A stretch of DNA of 64,000 nt from Centrapalus pauciflorus (GCA_020465985.1 JAANYP010002086.1:118250-182249); one strand, 5' to 3'. Positions 34,601-45,060 are shown, numbered from the stretch's first letter. A program made the numbers and translations. The notes: a model not told the origin generated them from the sequence alone.

Positions 34601-35591
34601 TAAAGCTGCAAAGGCCTTTGCATACAATGAGGCAAGAAAAGCTAAAATGCCTTCCTTGGATGTTCAAAGGAAACTGCTAGAGGCTTCCAATGAGTCAGTG
34701 GCTGAGAAAGAAGGAGAGAAAGAAAAGGGTTCTCAGGTCTCTGTGATCAAATCAAAGTCAGCATTCTTCTCAGCAAGAGCCCAAACACACTTTGACAACT
34801 TGGCAAAGAAGAAATTCTTTGATGTTGCCAACAGAACGCTTGCCAAGGAAACAATTGTCAAAGCTGTTCCCATTTCAAAGAAAGGCAAACAATGGAAAAT
34901 CCAGATAACCAGGGTAGGTGCTGAAGGTCCAGAACTGGAAGCATATGAACACACTGATGTTGCTCAAATGGGGTACAGAGAATGGGTGGAATTAGCAGTT
35001 GTCCTGAGTCAATCTAAGTCTGAAACTGCTAAGACTATCAGGGCATATGTCAAGATATTAATAAAAAGAGTTAAGAATCTTGGCCTGATCTCAGAAGAAC
35101 AAATCAAGGGTACCTCATTAGTTGAACCCAAGATAAAGGCCAGGAGAAAGAGAAAGGATACTGAGCTGGAAGAACTCCTGATTATGCTTGATCAAGGCAT
35201 ACTAGCTGTTGAGATCAAGAGAGTGAATCACAGCCTCCCCAGAGGAGTGGAACTTGAGGAAGACAAGCTTATAGAGGAACCTGAGTTTGGGGTATTTTCT
35301 GTAGATCCCCTAACAAAGAAAACATGAATCCAAAGAGCATCTGATCTGCATAAGGTTGGTCTTAAGCAGCTCATAGCTTTTAGACTTGCCAACTCCTTCA
35401 AATAATCTTCAAGATGGAGAGTAGCTATTTGGGAACAGCTCAAAGGGTTCCATGAGAGAGGAGAGCTTCAACATCCTAACTTCATGTTCCTCAGAAATGA
35501 AATGGAGGAAATTGAAGAAACCAGGGAGCATTCTGAACAAATGTTCAAAGAAGGACCACAACAGCTTGGAGGTCCATCTACTGCTGAGTAG

Positions 35592-35709
35592 ATGGAGATT
35601 GGAAGTTGTCCATAAGTTGGACAGGCTTGCCATTACCTGCTCCCACCATCAACAGTCCAAAGTTGTTGAAATTTTTCCATGTACATATGTTCTACTTCAT
35701 TACATTATC
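35592..35709 (+). other. Truncated 3' untranslated region of SIRE-B
   Basis: Follows the SIRE-A 3' region for about 110 bp, then jumps into the middle of the LTR. The rest of the 3' region, the polypurine tract and the first ~300 bp of the LTR are deleted. Confidence 0.7.
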
Positions 35710-36524
35710 TGTTCTTTGTGAACAGGCTAAACACTTTATGGAATATGTTTCCATGTCCTTATGTACTGTTTTGGACTACAAGATCTGTTTACAAAGTCGA
35801 AGACAAAGTGGAAAAACAGAAGCTGCAAAGACTGCCTACGCTGTTCTGTTACATGAAGACAAAGTGGATATTTGAAATGGGTTTCAGACCATTTCTTATA
35901 TCAAAATGGCCATAACAGAAGATGAAAGGTTTAAAGTTGACATTCCTCTTATACTTAAAGCCTTCTACAACAGAGACAAAAAGGAAATAACAAAGATTCT
36001 GCAATGTAAAGACAATTCTGCTTTGTCAGAACGTGCAGAAAAGTTGTTTTGTCTTTTTGGAAAGACATCTCACTATCTTTATGTCCAATGAGGAAGCTTC
36101 ACTGGGATTCTCAGTGAAAGTATAAAAGGAAGCTTCTAAGGAATGTGAGAGAACCAAGAGTGTGATATTCAGAACGTGCAAAGAAGTGTGTTTTCATGCA
36201 TGCAAGTCTACTTGAATAAAATAGTAACGTGTGTCCAAGCTGTTCTTATTCAAGCTGCCATCTGTCTATCTTGTAAAAGTGAGTTCATCTTAGTGAGTGT
36301 ATTCATTGTATCTAGTCTGAGTGTGTCTTAGATTAGTTAAAAATTTGTTGTTTCTGTCATCTCAGCTTGAACCATTCCGCAGTTCAGGCTTGTTTGTAAT
36401 TAACACTTGTTGATAATATACACAAACATTCAGAAAAGTGTGTTGAATTTTAAATAGTTGTATTCACCCCCCCCCCCCTCTACAGCTTAGAGCAACATAC
36501 TAGGGAAACCTTTTGGGACCTACA
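35710..36524 (+). repeat. SIRE-B 3' LTR, 5' end deleted
   Basis: Starts within the LTR at TGTTCTTTGTGAACAGG and ends GGGACCTACA at 36524, followed by the GTAAT duplication. TATAAAAGG is at 36121-36129. It contains a run of about 13 C at ~36467. Confidence 0.88.
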
Positions 36525-36529
36525 GTAAT

Positions 36530-37195
36530 TTATAAAAATGATATAGAATTTTGAGACGGCAATATAATGACGCCAAAAGGCGAAGCCTTTTGAGATGGCA
36601 CGAAGGATACTTATCTGTGATTTATCCGGGTAATAATATACCAATAATATTTATAATGATAAAGGTTAGAAAGTTTTTATGAAAATAATAGTAATTAATT
36701 TCATTCCTAAACATACCCATTTAACTCGGGTATGAAATGAAGAAATCAATATCCCTTGTATCATGGTTTCTTCAAAGCTTTCAGTTGCAAGCCGCTGTAT
36801 TATTTTTACAAAAAATATATTTTTACAAAAATTTTATTTTTATACATTTTCTTGCAAGTTATAAATTATTTTTGGAAACACATTATTTCACCCTAGGTGA
36901 TTAGTACTTGCTGGGCGATGTCGCTCATCCTTACATTTTTATACCCAGGTACTGAGGAAGGAACCTCTAATGGCAAAGGAAAAGAGAAAATTTATGATTA
37001 ATGTGTCTATGTTTTAATTCTTGAATTATGTATCATGTATTTCCATTGAATAAGTTGTACTAAAACACTGTTGGAGAATAATAGTTGTTATGTTCTTTCA
37101 CCACGAGTCGATCCATTGTATGATGAATTTGACTCCGCTCCACATACCATGTTATTTAAGGTATTGATATAGTATGGAAAGTGAGGGGTGTCACA
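36530..37195 (+). repeat. gypsy-2 LTR, second half
   Basis: Resumes the LTR after the SIRE-B target duplication and ends GGGGTGTCACA at 37195. It contains a TGCTGGGCGATGTCGCTCAT stretch of a type common near the R/U5 part of this gypsy group. Confidence 0.82.
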
Positions 37196-37197
37196 TG

Positions 37198-37209
37198 TGG
37201 TATCAGAGC
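37198..37209 (+). promoter_or_regulatory. Primer-binding site after the gypsy-2 LTR
   Basis: TGGTATCAGAGC two bases after the LTR end, complementary to initiator methionine tRNA. Its presence marks this LTR as a 5' LTR for the sequence to its right, although the left side shows that it is a 3' LTR for gypsy-2. Confidence 0.88.
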
Positions 37210-37756
37210 ATTTAGTTTAAGAGAATTAGGTATCTAAATTAGAACCTAAACTTAAACTTCTAAAATAAACATACGATAGGAATTAGAAAAAAAACTTTAA
37301 TAATAAATTCACCACAAAATAATTTTATGGCATTATTACGTTACATAACTATTAGAGTATTAAAGTCAGTACCACTCCATAGTCATGGATATGGGAAGTA
37401 GTACCATAATGATGGTAGCAAAAAAATAAAATGGTGGTCTCTCAAAAGATTCAAGAAGTGAATGCAGATAAATCATCACCGGGATGAGTATGATTGCAAA
37501 GAAATGAATGAGTTTAACCATCTTAGAATTTATGGGAGAAAGTAGTAATATTGGAATAGAGAGAATTTTAGAGATAGGGTAAAGAAGTGGTAAGATTATG
37601 ATGAAATTATTGAAGAGAAGAGATATAGTTGTTGAACGGCTATATTCTCGACCGTTAATAGGTAAACAAAATGTAAATTTTGAAGGTAAATTGCGTAAAA
37701 AAAATTAAATATTTTTTTTACGATTTTAAGCAAGGATAAAAATATTAATATTACAG
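37210..37756 (+). other. Gypsy 5' leader
   Basis: About 550 bp between the primer-binding site and an ATG. AT-rich, with no frame that I can assign. Confidence 0.55.
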
Positions 37757-37933
37757 ATGGCAAATGGTAAGGATTCGTCAAAAGGAGAAACATCAAATGT
37801 TGGATGGGTGGAAGAAACACTCGATAACTATCAAGAACCACAACCGTTAGAAGACCCCATAAATAATAATACTCCTATGGAGGAAGATCCGGAGGAAGAC
37901 CCGGATGTACTGAATACCTTGAGTACTTCATAA
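37757..37933 (+). pseudogene. Truncated gypsy gag N-terminus
   Basis: 58 codons starting MANGKDSSKGETSNVG and ending in an acidic stretch (EEDPEEDPDV). The frame runs into tandem-repeat DNA near 37928, which supplies the stop. Its place after LTR, PBS and leader makes it the start of gag; the sequence alone is not diagnostic. Confidence 0.5.
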
Positions 37934-38094
37934 TATCATATTTAACCAATTTAAAACTTTAATATCATATATATCCTTAAAACTTTCAAATATTTCAAAT
38001 ATATCCAAATTATTTATTTAATCTAGTTATTACTTTAAAACTCATAATAAATATTCATCATTAAATAAATGACCAATCTACCCTTATTTCTTAA
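37928..38094 (+). repeat. Tandem-repeat unit 1 (left of MULE-1)
   Basis: AT-rich unit of about 167 bp (AATATCATATTTAACC ... ATCTACCCTTATTTCTTAA). It is homologous to the units right of MULE-1 at 48566-48740 and 48741-48895, and ends with the target TTTCTTAA. Confidence 0.8.
38087..38094 (+). repeat. Target-site duplication of MULE-1 (left copy)
   Basis: TTTCTTAA directly before GGGCAATG, repeated at 48566-48573 directly after the right terminus. An intact, unduplicated counterpart is visible at 48741-48748 in the next tandem unit. Confidence 0.88.
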
Positions 38095-38405
38095 GGGCAA
38101 TGTTAAATGTACACCCCCTAAGTTACTAATCGTACACCCCCACCAATTAATTAATTAATCATTCCTTAATTACATTAATCATTGCTTAATAATTAGGTGA
38201 TTTGATTGATGCCAAAATCAACTTTCTTTTTTTAATATTTTTTATTTGATGGAACCCACTAGGTTATTATTATTTTCGTCTTTTAGTGATGATGTGACAC
38301 GTCCGTCACATCAACTTTTGTGTGGGTCCCAAAATTTCAAATCGTGCACACCCTACTGTCACATCATCTTTTTATTTTTGTTTTTTTATGCTTTTGAATT
38401 ATTGC
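38095..38405 (+). repeat. MULE-1 left terminal inverted repeat
   Basis: Inverse match to 48289-48565. The first ~150 bp align closely, including the AATCACCTAATTATT block; the inner part is patchier, with TTTTTATGCTTTTGAATTAT shared at the inner end. Confidence 0.85.
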
Positions 38406-38539
38406 ATAGGGTGTAAATCATAACTTTTATAAAAATATAGGGTTTAAGTTTTAAAGTTTAAGAAACTATAAGGGGTAAAATAAAAATTCATATATCTATA
38501 AATATGTTAAGGATCATATGCAAATCGTCAAGCGTCCAT

Positions 38540-38542
<3 letters not shown>

Positions 38543-38589
<47 letters not shown>
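38543..38589. repeat. TA microsatellite, left border of MULE-2
   Basis: About 45 bp of (TA)n. The matching tract at 45556-45645 borders the other end of MULE-2, consistent with insertion into one TA tract. Confidence 0.85.
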
Positions 38590-40750
38590 ATTTGGTTCCT
38601 GAGCGTGCCTTCTGAAATCCAGTGTACCGAGCGCACCATTCACCAACCACCGGATTAAAAATAAAGCATGAGGGGCACGATCGACTTTCCTATACAACGT
38701 GATTTCTGCTTCATTAAGGTAATAGTTGTACATTCATGGAGGAATCAATGTTTTGTATGCACGATCGACTTTCCTATACGAAATCCTCTGAAATCTCTCA
38801 ATTAAATACAACCAATCGGAGAGGAATCAATTGTACATTCATGGAGGAATCGATTGATATTGAGGGGCAATCTGTACCTGTTCTTGCTGAAAACACAAAC
38901 CCTAATGGCGAAGAAGAAGAAAAACACAGTAAGTTCACTTATACAATCAACTATGTCCAACATATAGGTAATGTTAATTGACCATTCACATTGATTTCTT
39001 GTTTTTTTTGTATGGAATATCGATAAAACACATTTAACATTGATGGTATGTAAAAGATGAAGTCTAACATTACTGTTCTCGTCATTCATCAAATGTGAAT
39101 GGACATTTAGCTAATGTGAATGATGAATGACCATTCACATAAACTAGTTGACAATTAACAGGACTAATGTAAGGTGCTGATATTGTACAACCAATGTGAA
39201 TGGTAAATTTGCTAATGTGAATGTCTATGCACATTGTTTAAATGACCATTCACATTGGTTGATGTTATTACTGATTGATACATTTGAGAATTTGAGCGTT
39301 ACATGAATGACCATTGTTACTGTTTGTTTTTAATGTTGTTACTGTTTGTTACTAGTTGACAATGCACAAGATACATGTCAGGTGTTGATATTATTTTACC
39401 AATGTGAATGGTAAATTTGCTAATGTGAATGGCCATTCACATTGCTTAAATGACCATTCACATTGGTTGATGTTTTGTAGTTTTTGATAATTGGTTTACG
39501 TTACTAGTTTAAATAATGTTTTTGAGTTTGTTACTATTTGTTGTTACGTTACATTTGAGAATTTGAGCATTAGATGAATGACCATTGTTACTGTTTGTTG
39601 TTACTGTTTGTTACTGTTTCATCATTCAACCAATGTGAATGGTCATTCAGCTAATGTGTATGGCCATTCAAATACATTATTTGACCATTCACATGAGTCA
39701 TTTCAAATATAATTCTTCTATTATTCAAATTCATTGTTCTTTTCATATAGATGAAGAGGAAGAAGAATTTTGAATTCAAACGACACCAGGGGGACATATG
39801 TATTGGATTCCAGTTTTACCCGAAGACGTCAAGCCAAGAGAAAAAATGATTTTCAATACTTTGGATGAAGGGGTAATTTTTTATAAAACATATGCATGTT
39901 TGGCTGGATTTGATACACGTTTATCAACTCTAAAAAGAGGGGTTAAAGGTGAAGAGAGAATGAGGGCAGTAGTATGTAACAAAGAAGGAATATCTGAAAA
40001 ATCATAACACAGCAGCTTGGAAGGAAAGAAGCAACAGCAGCGTATGGTACCTTCAGCTAAAAGTGATTGCAAAGCACAGATACGATTCCGTATAACAAAT
40101 GAAGGGAAGTTTGAGGTTTACAAATTTAAAGAGCCCCACAATCACTATCTCGTGTCATCCGAAGATGCATATCTCATGCGATCATCAAGGAAGCTAAACT
40201 TTAAACAACAAATAATGATTCAAAAGGCATTCAACACAAATATCGGTGCTGTAAACATCCACAAGCTATGCAAAGAGCTATCTGGAGGATACCCTTGTGT
40301 TGGGGAAACCAGGACAGATTTCAAGAATTTTAAAAGAGACTTAAACTGCTATGTTGGAGGTAGTGACGCACAAATGATTGTTGAAAAGTATACAAAGAAA
40401 TCTGAAAATGTTAAAGACTTTCATTTTCACCACTCAATAAAAGATGGTGGATTCCTCAATGCAATATTTTGAGCAGATGAAGTAAAAGTGGAAAACTATG
40501 TTGCTTTTGGTGACATAGTGTCTTTCGATGCAACATACAGCACAAACAAGTAAGTATATGATTAAAGGTTGACTGTTAATATAAATTAGAACTAAACACA
40601 TAGAGTACACTGATATAATAACTGAAACTTCATGTAAAATAATGCTCAAATATTGTATGTGAATGGATAAATGTGTAAATGATCATTCACCATTCACATT
40701 AGATGAATGAAGAATAAAAATGTGTACAATATCAGCAATTTCACCATTCA

Positions 40751-40758
40751 CATTAGTT
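40751..40758 (+). repeat. Target-site duplication of the hAT-like element (left copy)
   Basis: CATTAGTT before TAGGGGTGAGCA, repeated at 41575-41582 after TGCTCACCCCTA. Confidence 0.85.
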
Positions 40759-41574
40759 TAGGGGTGAGCAAAAACTGAACCGGAAAACCAAAAAACCGAA
40801 AAACCCGGAAAAACCAAACCGAAAAAACCGGAAAACCGGGAAACCGAAAAACCAAAAAAACCGAAACCGAAAAAACCGGAGTAAATGGTTTGGTTTCGGA
40901 TTCCCTCTCAAAACCGAACCGAAAAAACCGAACCGAACCGGTTTTAAAATTAATATAATTTTTATAAATATTTTATAAATATGTATTGAGTTACTTCTAC
41001 TTTCACTTATATTTAATGTTACGTTCTACTCCTATATTAAAGGAAACATTTTTCAATTAAATATATAATTGATATTTATGATGTTAAAATGCGAATTAAT
41101 TGACATTACTAATAGTTATGCTTATTTTAATTATATGTGAAGTAGATAATGCTAATTAATTGGTATAAACATTATTATTATATTTTACATGATGAAATTA
41201 CTTAAATTAATTCAAAGTCTAAGTTAGTAAATTTAATAAATTAGAGTATAAAACAACTAAATTAATATTTAATATCCAATTTTATCAATTCGAAGTATCA
41301 AACTAACACATAAGTCGATTAAAAATTCAAACATAAACAATTATTTTTTAGTGATTTATCAAATAGTGCTTAAGATTTTTCGGGTTTGAACCCAAAAACC
41401 AAACCGTTTTCGAAAAACCAAAAACCAAAAACCAAAAAACCCACGGGTGTAAACCGAAAAACCGAAAATCCGAAACCGGGAACCGAACGGTTTCTCCATT
41501 TCAAAAACCGGAATTTTCGGTTTGGGTTCGGTTTCGGCCAAAAACCGAACCGAACCGCCCCATGCTCACCCCTA
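40759..41574. mobile_element. hAT-like non-autonomous element
   Basis: 816 bp with 12-bp inverted termini TAGGGGTGAGCA/TGCTCACCCCTA and an 8-bp duplication CATTAGTT, the hAT signature. There is no transposase. The two ends (about 40780-40960 and 41380-41560) are built from AACCGAAAAACC-type repeats in inverted sense; the middle is AT-rich. It interrupts the third intron of the MULE-2 transposase. Confidence 0.82.
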
Positions 41575-42489
41575 CATTAGTTTTATAACATCAGCACCTG
41601 ACATATATCCTGTGAACTGTCCATGTAGAGTATGTGAATGGTCATTCAGCTAATGTGAATGGCCATTCACATTAGTTAAATGACCATTCACATTGGTCGT
41701 ATATTGATATAAAGCCATTCTCAGAATGTGAATTTCAGTAACGTATATGATTTTATACTTAATGTGAATGCTTAAATATGAATTGTGAATAAATATTTTC
41801 AGGCATGATATGGTTCTTGTCCCATTCACCGGTATTAACAATCAAAAAAAGTGTGTTTCATTTGGCACTGGCCTGCTGAGTAAGGAGGATATAGAATCAT
41901 ACAAATGGCTACTCAATGCATTTATATGCGTACATAGACGAGAGCCGAATATTGTTGTAACAGACCAACACCTATTATTGATAAAGGCAGTGAAATTAGT
42001 TTTGAAAAAGGCTGTCCACCGTTTCTGCATGTGGCATATAATGGATAAGCTTGCAATTAAGGTATTTATAAAAAAATTCACATTCACATGTTTTGATGCT
42101 TGATCATTAACTTAATATGATGCTAACATGTTTACTTGAAAAAAGGTACCAACATTATGCACAAAAGATTCACCTTTCTCAAAGAGATTGATGGACGTTG
42201 TCTGGAACCAAAATATTGATGTAGATGAATTCGAGGTTGAATGGAACAAGATAATGGTCGAATTTGAGCTTCAGAATCATAAATGGTTCAATGATCTTTA
42301 TGACATTAGAGATGAGTGGATACCTGCATTTTTTCGAGACATTCCAATGTCGGGATTGATGAGAACAACGTCTTTATCGGATGGACAAAACAATTTCTTC
42401 AACCATTACTTGAAAAGCACCTTATTATAAAAACAAATACATCATAATTTAACATGAATTACATGAATCAGCTTAAATAATTTAATAAA

Positions 42490-45060
42490 ACATTAACTAT
42501 GTACCAAGAACATCTCTCAAATCTGAAACAACACGCATCACATCATCTTGCCTTTGAACGTCTCTTTCTTCAACATCTTTTTCTTGATCTATAAAAATTT
42601 TAAAAATACAAATGTAAGGATATATAAAACAAAATAAATGTGGTTTTATAAATATTTTTTAAAACATTAAATGAGTATCCAAAACATGTTCCTTAGGATA
42701 AAACAAGGTATCCCAACGCTTCTTGACATTTAACACCCTCTCGTCAGAAGGGTACTCGCATAATATGCTCATCATATGCGTCTCCAAAATCGACTTCGTA
42801 TCTTTAACCTTATCAAGATACCTTGAAATCTTGTCCACTTCATCCTATAACATCATTATTCACATACTAAACATAAGCATTATTATATGATGAAATCAAA
42901 AAATTAATATTTTCATTATTTGGCAGTATGTGAATGATCATTCACATTACCCTTTTCACCATTCACATAAACTTCATGACAATTCACGAAGTATATGTCA
43001 GTTACTACTTTATTACAGCTATGTGAGTGGTCATTCTGCTAATGTGAATGGTATATGGTCTGTAATGTGAATGGCCATTCACATACAATATTTTGACCAT
43101 TCACATTATATTGTTTAGTTTTTTATGTTGTGTTAATGTTGTATGAGAGGTGTACCTCGATTTTCTGAGTTTGTTCAAAATCCTGGCTAAGACATCCTTG
43201 GGAGTGACGGTTTTGCGTTAACTCGGGATTAAGTTGTTCGTAAACAATCCTGTCAGCTTCTTGAGTTGATAACCAAGGCTCTTGCATCTCCAAAATACCA
43301 AAACCACCGTTGTTTAATTCAAAAATCTAACGTTGACGTAACTCATCTGAATTCCACGTCGTTATGGCCGGTCGTGTACGAATCATTGGTGATATTTCAC
43401 ATGAAACAGCATCAACATACAGTAACTGCATAAAATATAAAAAAATTAGAATCATATTAAACAATTAGTAAATAATTATGTAAAATAAACTAATGAAATA
43501 TTAAGCATTAAAACATACCACCCAGAAAGTCAAAGGACCTATAAAAAATGAACTTTTATTCGAGGGATCCCAATCATTCTTGCAAGTCTTAACAACATCA
43601 ACAACAAAACCACACCAACCAAAATCTTTCACGACACAATCATCTGTAATCGACGGCAGAAACCTCTGATTAACAGTCCCATACTTCGTACCCCCAACCA
43701 TTATCGATACAACCAAAACAAGAAAATCAATCCTAAACATAAACTATCCTTCTTAAGCTCTTGAATCTTCTCAGACACACTGCTAGGACGAATACTGCCA
43801 CCAGGATGATTAATATGCTGCTTCCAACATTTGGACACACTATAATTTGTAAACCCTTTTCTGTTCATTAACCAATGGGATATAACCCAAAGGAAATCCA
43901 AGAATATCATGAACCACTTCACGGGATATTGGAATTTCCCCCCTCGACGTACGAATACAAAGAGAATCCGTATCTAAATTATTAACAACCCAGAATGCAA
44001 CACCCGAAGGAATCTCGTCAATACGCAACAAAAGTAAACTTGCAAACCCCATCTCCTTGATGGCATCCTTTTGAACATCTTTCAAAGATTTAATTGCTAA
44101 AAACAGTGGTTTCGGAGATGTCCTTATACGTAAGGATGGAGGTTCAATCTCAGTAGCCGTCCTCCTCCGTTTCTTTTGAACTCGCTCTTCAGCAAAACCT
44201 CGATCACTCATTTCTGAAGTTTCAGATTCAGCCAATGAATGATCACCAGCCTCCACAAAATCATCTTTTACAAACTTAGACAACCAAAATCATCTTTCAT
44301 TAGATCAGAATGACCTGAAACAATTGATACAATTCAAAATGAATAAAAAATAACAACTAGTGTGAATGATAAATCTAGTAATCAACTAAATGTGTTTTTT
44401 ACTTTCAGATTGATGTCAAACATCGTCACTTGAATGGTCATCTCTCATAGCTCCTGAAAGAAATGTAACAAATATCATCTTCGTGTAAAACATGTAAATA
44501 ATGAAATGTATCATCTAAAAGGTCATAAATGTATAATGTGAATGGTCATTTAACCAATGTGAATGACCATTCACATTAGTCATTTCACCATTCACATGAT
44601 GCATTTAAATTCATATAAATTGTGAATGGTCATTCAACTAATGTGAATAGTCATTCACATTGGTTAAATGACCATTCACATTAGTTGAATGACCATTCAC
44701 AACCAAATGTATATATATCATGTGAATGGTCATTCACATTAGTTGAATGATCATTCACATAACTCATTTCATTATAATACTGATATATATTTCAACTAAT
44801 GTATATATATCATGTGAATGGTCATTTAACTAACACCACAATCAGCATTCACGTTAGCAGAATCACCATTCACATTATTTGAAATTTCATCACTAACATA
44901 AAGCTTCAATACGTTAAAATAATTTACTTGAAGAGTGATGAGAGCTGTTAGAGTGATGAGAGTTGTCCTCTTCATCAACTAAATCGATTTGAACAAGATC
45001 TAGGTGACCTCTGCTCCTGGGTCTTCCAGATAACCTCATCGAACGTCTAATTAGTGTGTA
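42490..45060 (-). pseudogene. Ulp1-family N-terminal-like gene (MULE-2 cargo)
   Basis: Reads right to left in several probable exons. ~45060-44923 has LIRRSMRLSGRPRSRG. 44283-~43840 has a basic KKRRRTATE region, then ISREVVHDILGFPLG. After a frame break, ~43740-43501 has FLPSITDDCVVKDFGWCGFV and FIGPLTFWV. ~43430-43160 has LLYVDAVSCEISPMIRTRPA and GGFGILEMQEPWLS. ~42850-42660 and 42590-42490 hold charged helices. The LLYVD and GGFG blocks are what I recognise from plant transposon-borne Ulp1 proteins. The cysteine-protease catalytic domain itself is absent, and a stop (QR-stop-IF, ~43329) and a frameshift near 43840 are present. Confidence 0.6.

Larger units (their letters stand above)
30240..35591 (+). 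pseudogene. SIRE-B post-pol (env-like) ORF, split by a solo LTR
   Basis: Counterpart of the SIRE-A ORF, about 80 percent alike by eye in the N-terminal domain. It starts MAHQNNPLLPVF at 30240; a 1-bp loss near 30280 shifts the frame. The conserved domain is interrupted after 30565 by the solo LTR and resumes at 31703 (LPVAETYDKPQ; HVCGEHLYNSQPLL). Further breaks lie near 32240, 32541, 33371 and 34397. The Pro/Ser/Gln region (about 32400-33370), coiled coil (33471-34050), Lys/Ser-rich part, second helical block (34455-34730) and C-terminal block up to 35591 keep the same order as in SIRE-A. Without the insertion the length is about 4.2 kb, equal to SIRE-A. Confidence 0.82.
9225..36524 (+). mobile_element. 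SIRE-B: Ty1/copia SIRE/Maximus-type element hosting SIRE-A and a solo LTR
   Basis: Plus-strand copia element with gag, protease, integrase, RT, RNase H and a long post-pol ORF, the layout of Sireviruses. Its 5' LTR begins TATTAGG (mutated from TGTTAGG) at 9225 and its 3' LTR ends CCTACA at 36524; GTAAT flanks both ends. Inside it sit SIRE-A (9562-23129, in the 5' LTR), a solo LTR (30566-31697, in the post-pol ORF) and a group II intron fragment (about 25774-26146, in pol). Its own length without these is about 12 kb. Both LTRs have lost the end that faces the interior, together with the primer-binding site and polypurine tract, so it cannot move by itself. Confidence 0.9.
4244..37195 (+). mobile_element. 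gypsy-2: Ty3/gypsy chromovirus with LTR split by SIRE-B
   Basis: Internal region 4244-8576 (gag from mid-protein, then pol), PPT, and an LTR whose first half (8577-9224) and second half (36530-37195) are separated by the 27-kb SIRE-B stack. GTAAT borders the insert on both sides, which shows that the two halves were one LTR of about 1314 bp, close in size to the gypsy-1 LTR. The left end is hidden because gypsy-1 sits in the gag. The LTR is followed by a primer-binding site and a gag start rather than by flanking DNA, so it may be shared by two head-to-tail copies. Confidence 0.85.
38841..42430 (+). pseudogene. FAR1-related MULE transposase (MULE-2)
   Basis: Four probable exons. 38841-~38930 is acidic (MEESIDIEGQSVPVLAE). 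~39752-40548 holds a FAR1-type DNA-binding domain (FNTLDEGVIFYKTYACLAGF; CKAQIRFRITNEGKFEVYKF; EPHNHYL), then DIVSFDATYSTNK with the first catalytic Asp. 41803-42061 has PFTGINNQKK, the second Asp in VTDQHLLLIKAV, and CMWHIMDKL. 42146-42430 has RDIPMSGLMRTTSLSDGQNNFF. Splice borders GTAAGT/CAG and GTATTT/AG restore a continuous protein sense. In-frame stops at ~39773, 40005 and 40470 (the last replacing a Trp) and the lack of the C-terminal SWIM region show that it is dead. The host FHY3/FAR1 family is related, but the TIR context favours a transposon gene. Confidence 0.78.
38983..44880. repeat. Dispersed palindromic motif GTGAATG-GT/AC-CATTCAC
   Basis: GTGAAT or ATTCAC occurs about 50 times by eye, often as the full near-palindrome AATGTGAATGGTCATTCAC. 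Clusters lie at 38983-39290, 39395-39705, 40660-40760, 41630-41770, 42930-43110 and 44520-44880. They lie in introns and between genes of MULE-2, almost never in exons, and are essentially absent from the MULE-1 part to the right. Some belong to a longer ~208-bp unit repeated in tandem (39144-39351 and 39352 onward, starting ACTAGTTGACAAT). Confidence 0.85.

Noticed and set aside
38841..42430. Possibility that the FAR1-like gene is a domesticated host FHY3/FAR1 gene
   Set aside because: Three in-frame stops, missing C-terminus and location inside an element with terminal repeats argue for a dead transposase.
38983..44880. CRISPR-like or tandem satellite array
   Set aside because: Repeats are irregularly spaced, occur on both strands as palindromes and lie in a eukaryotic transposon.
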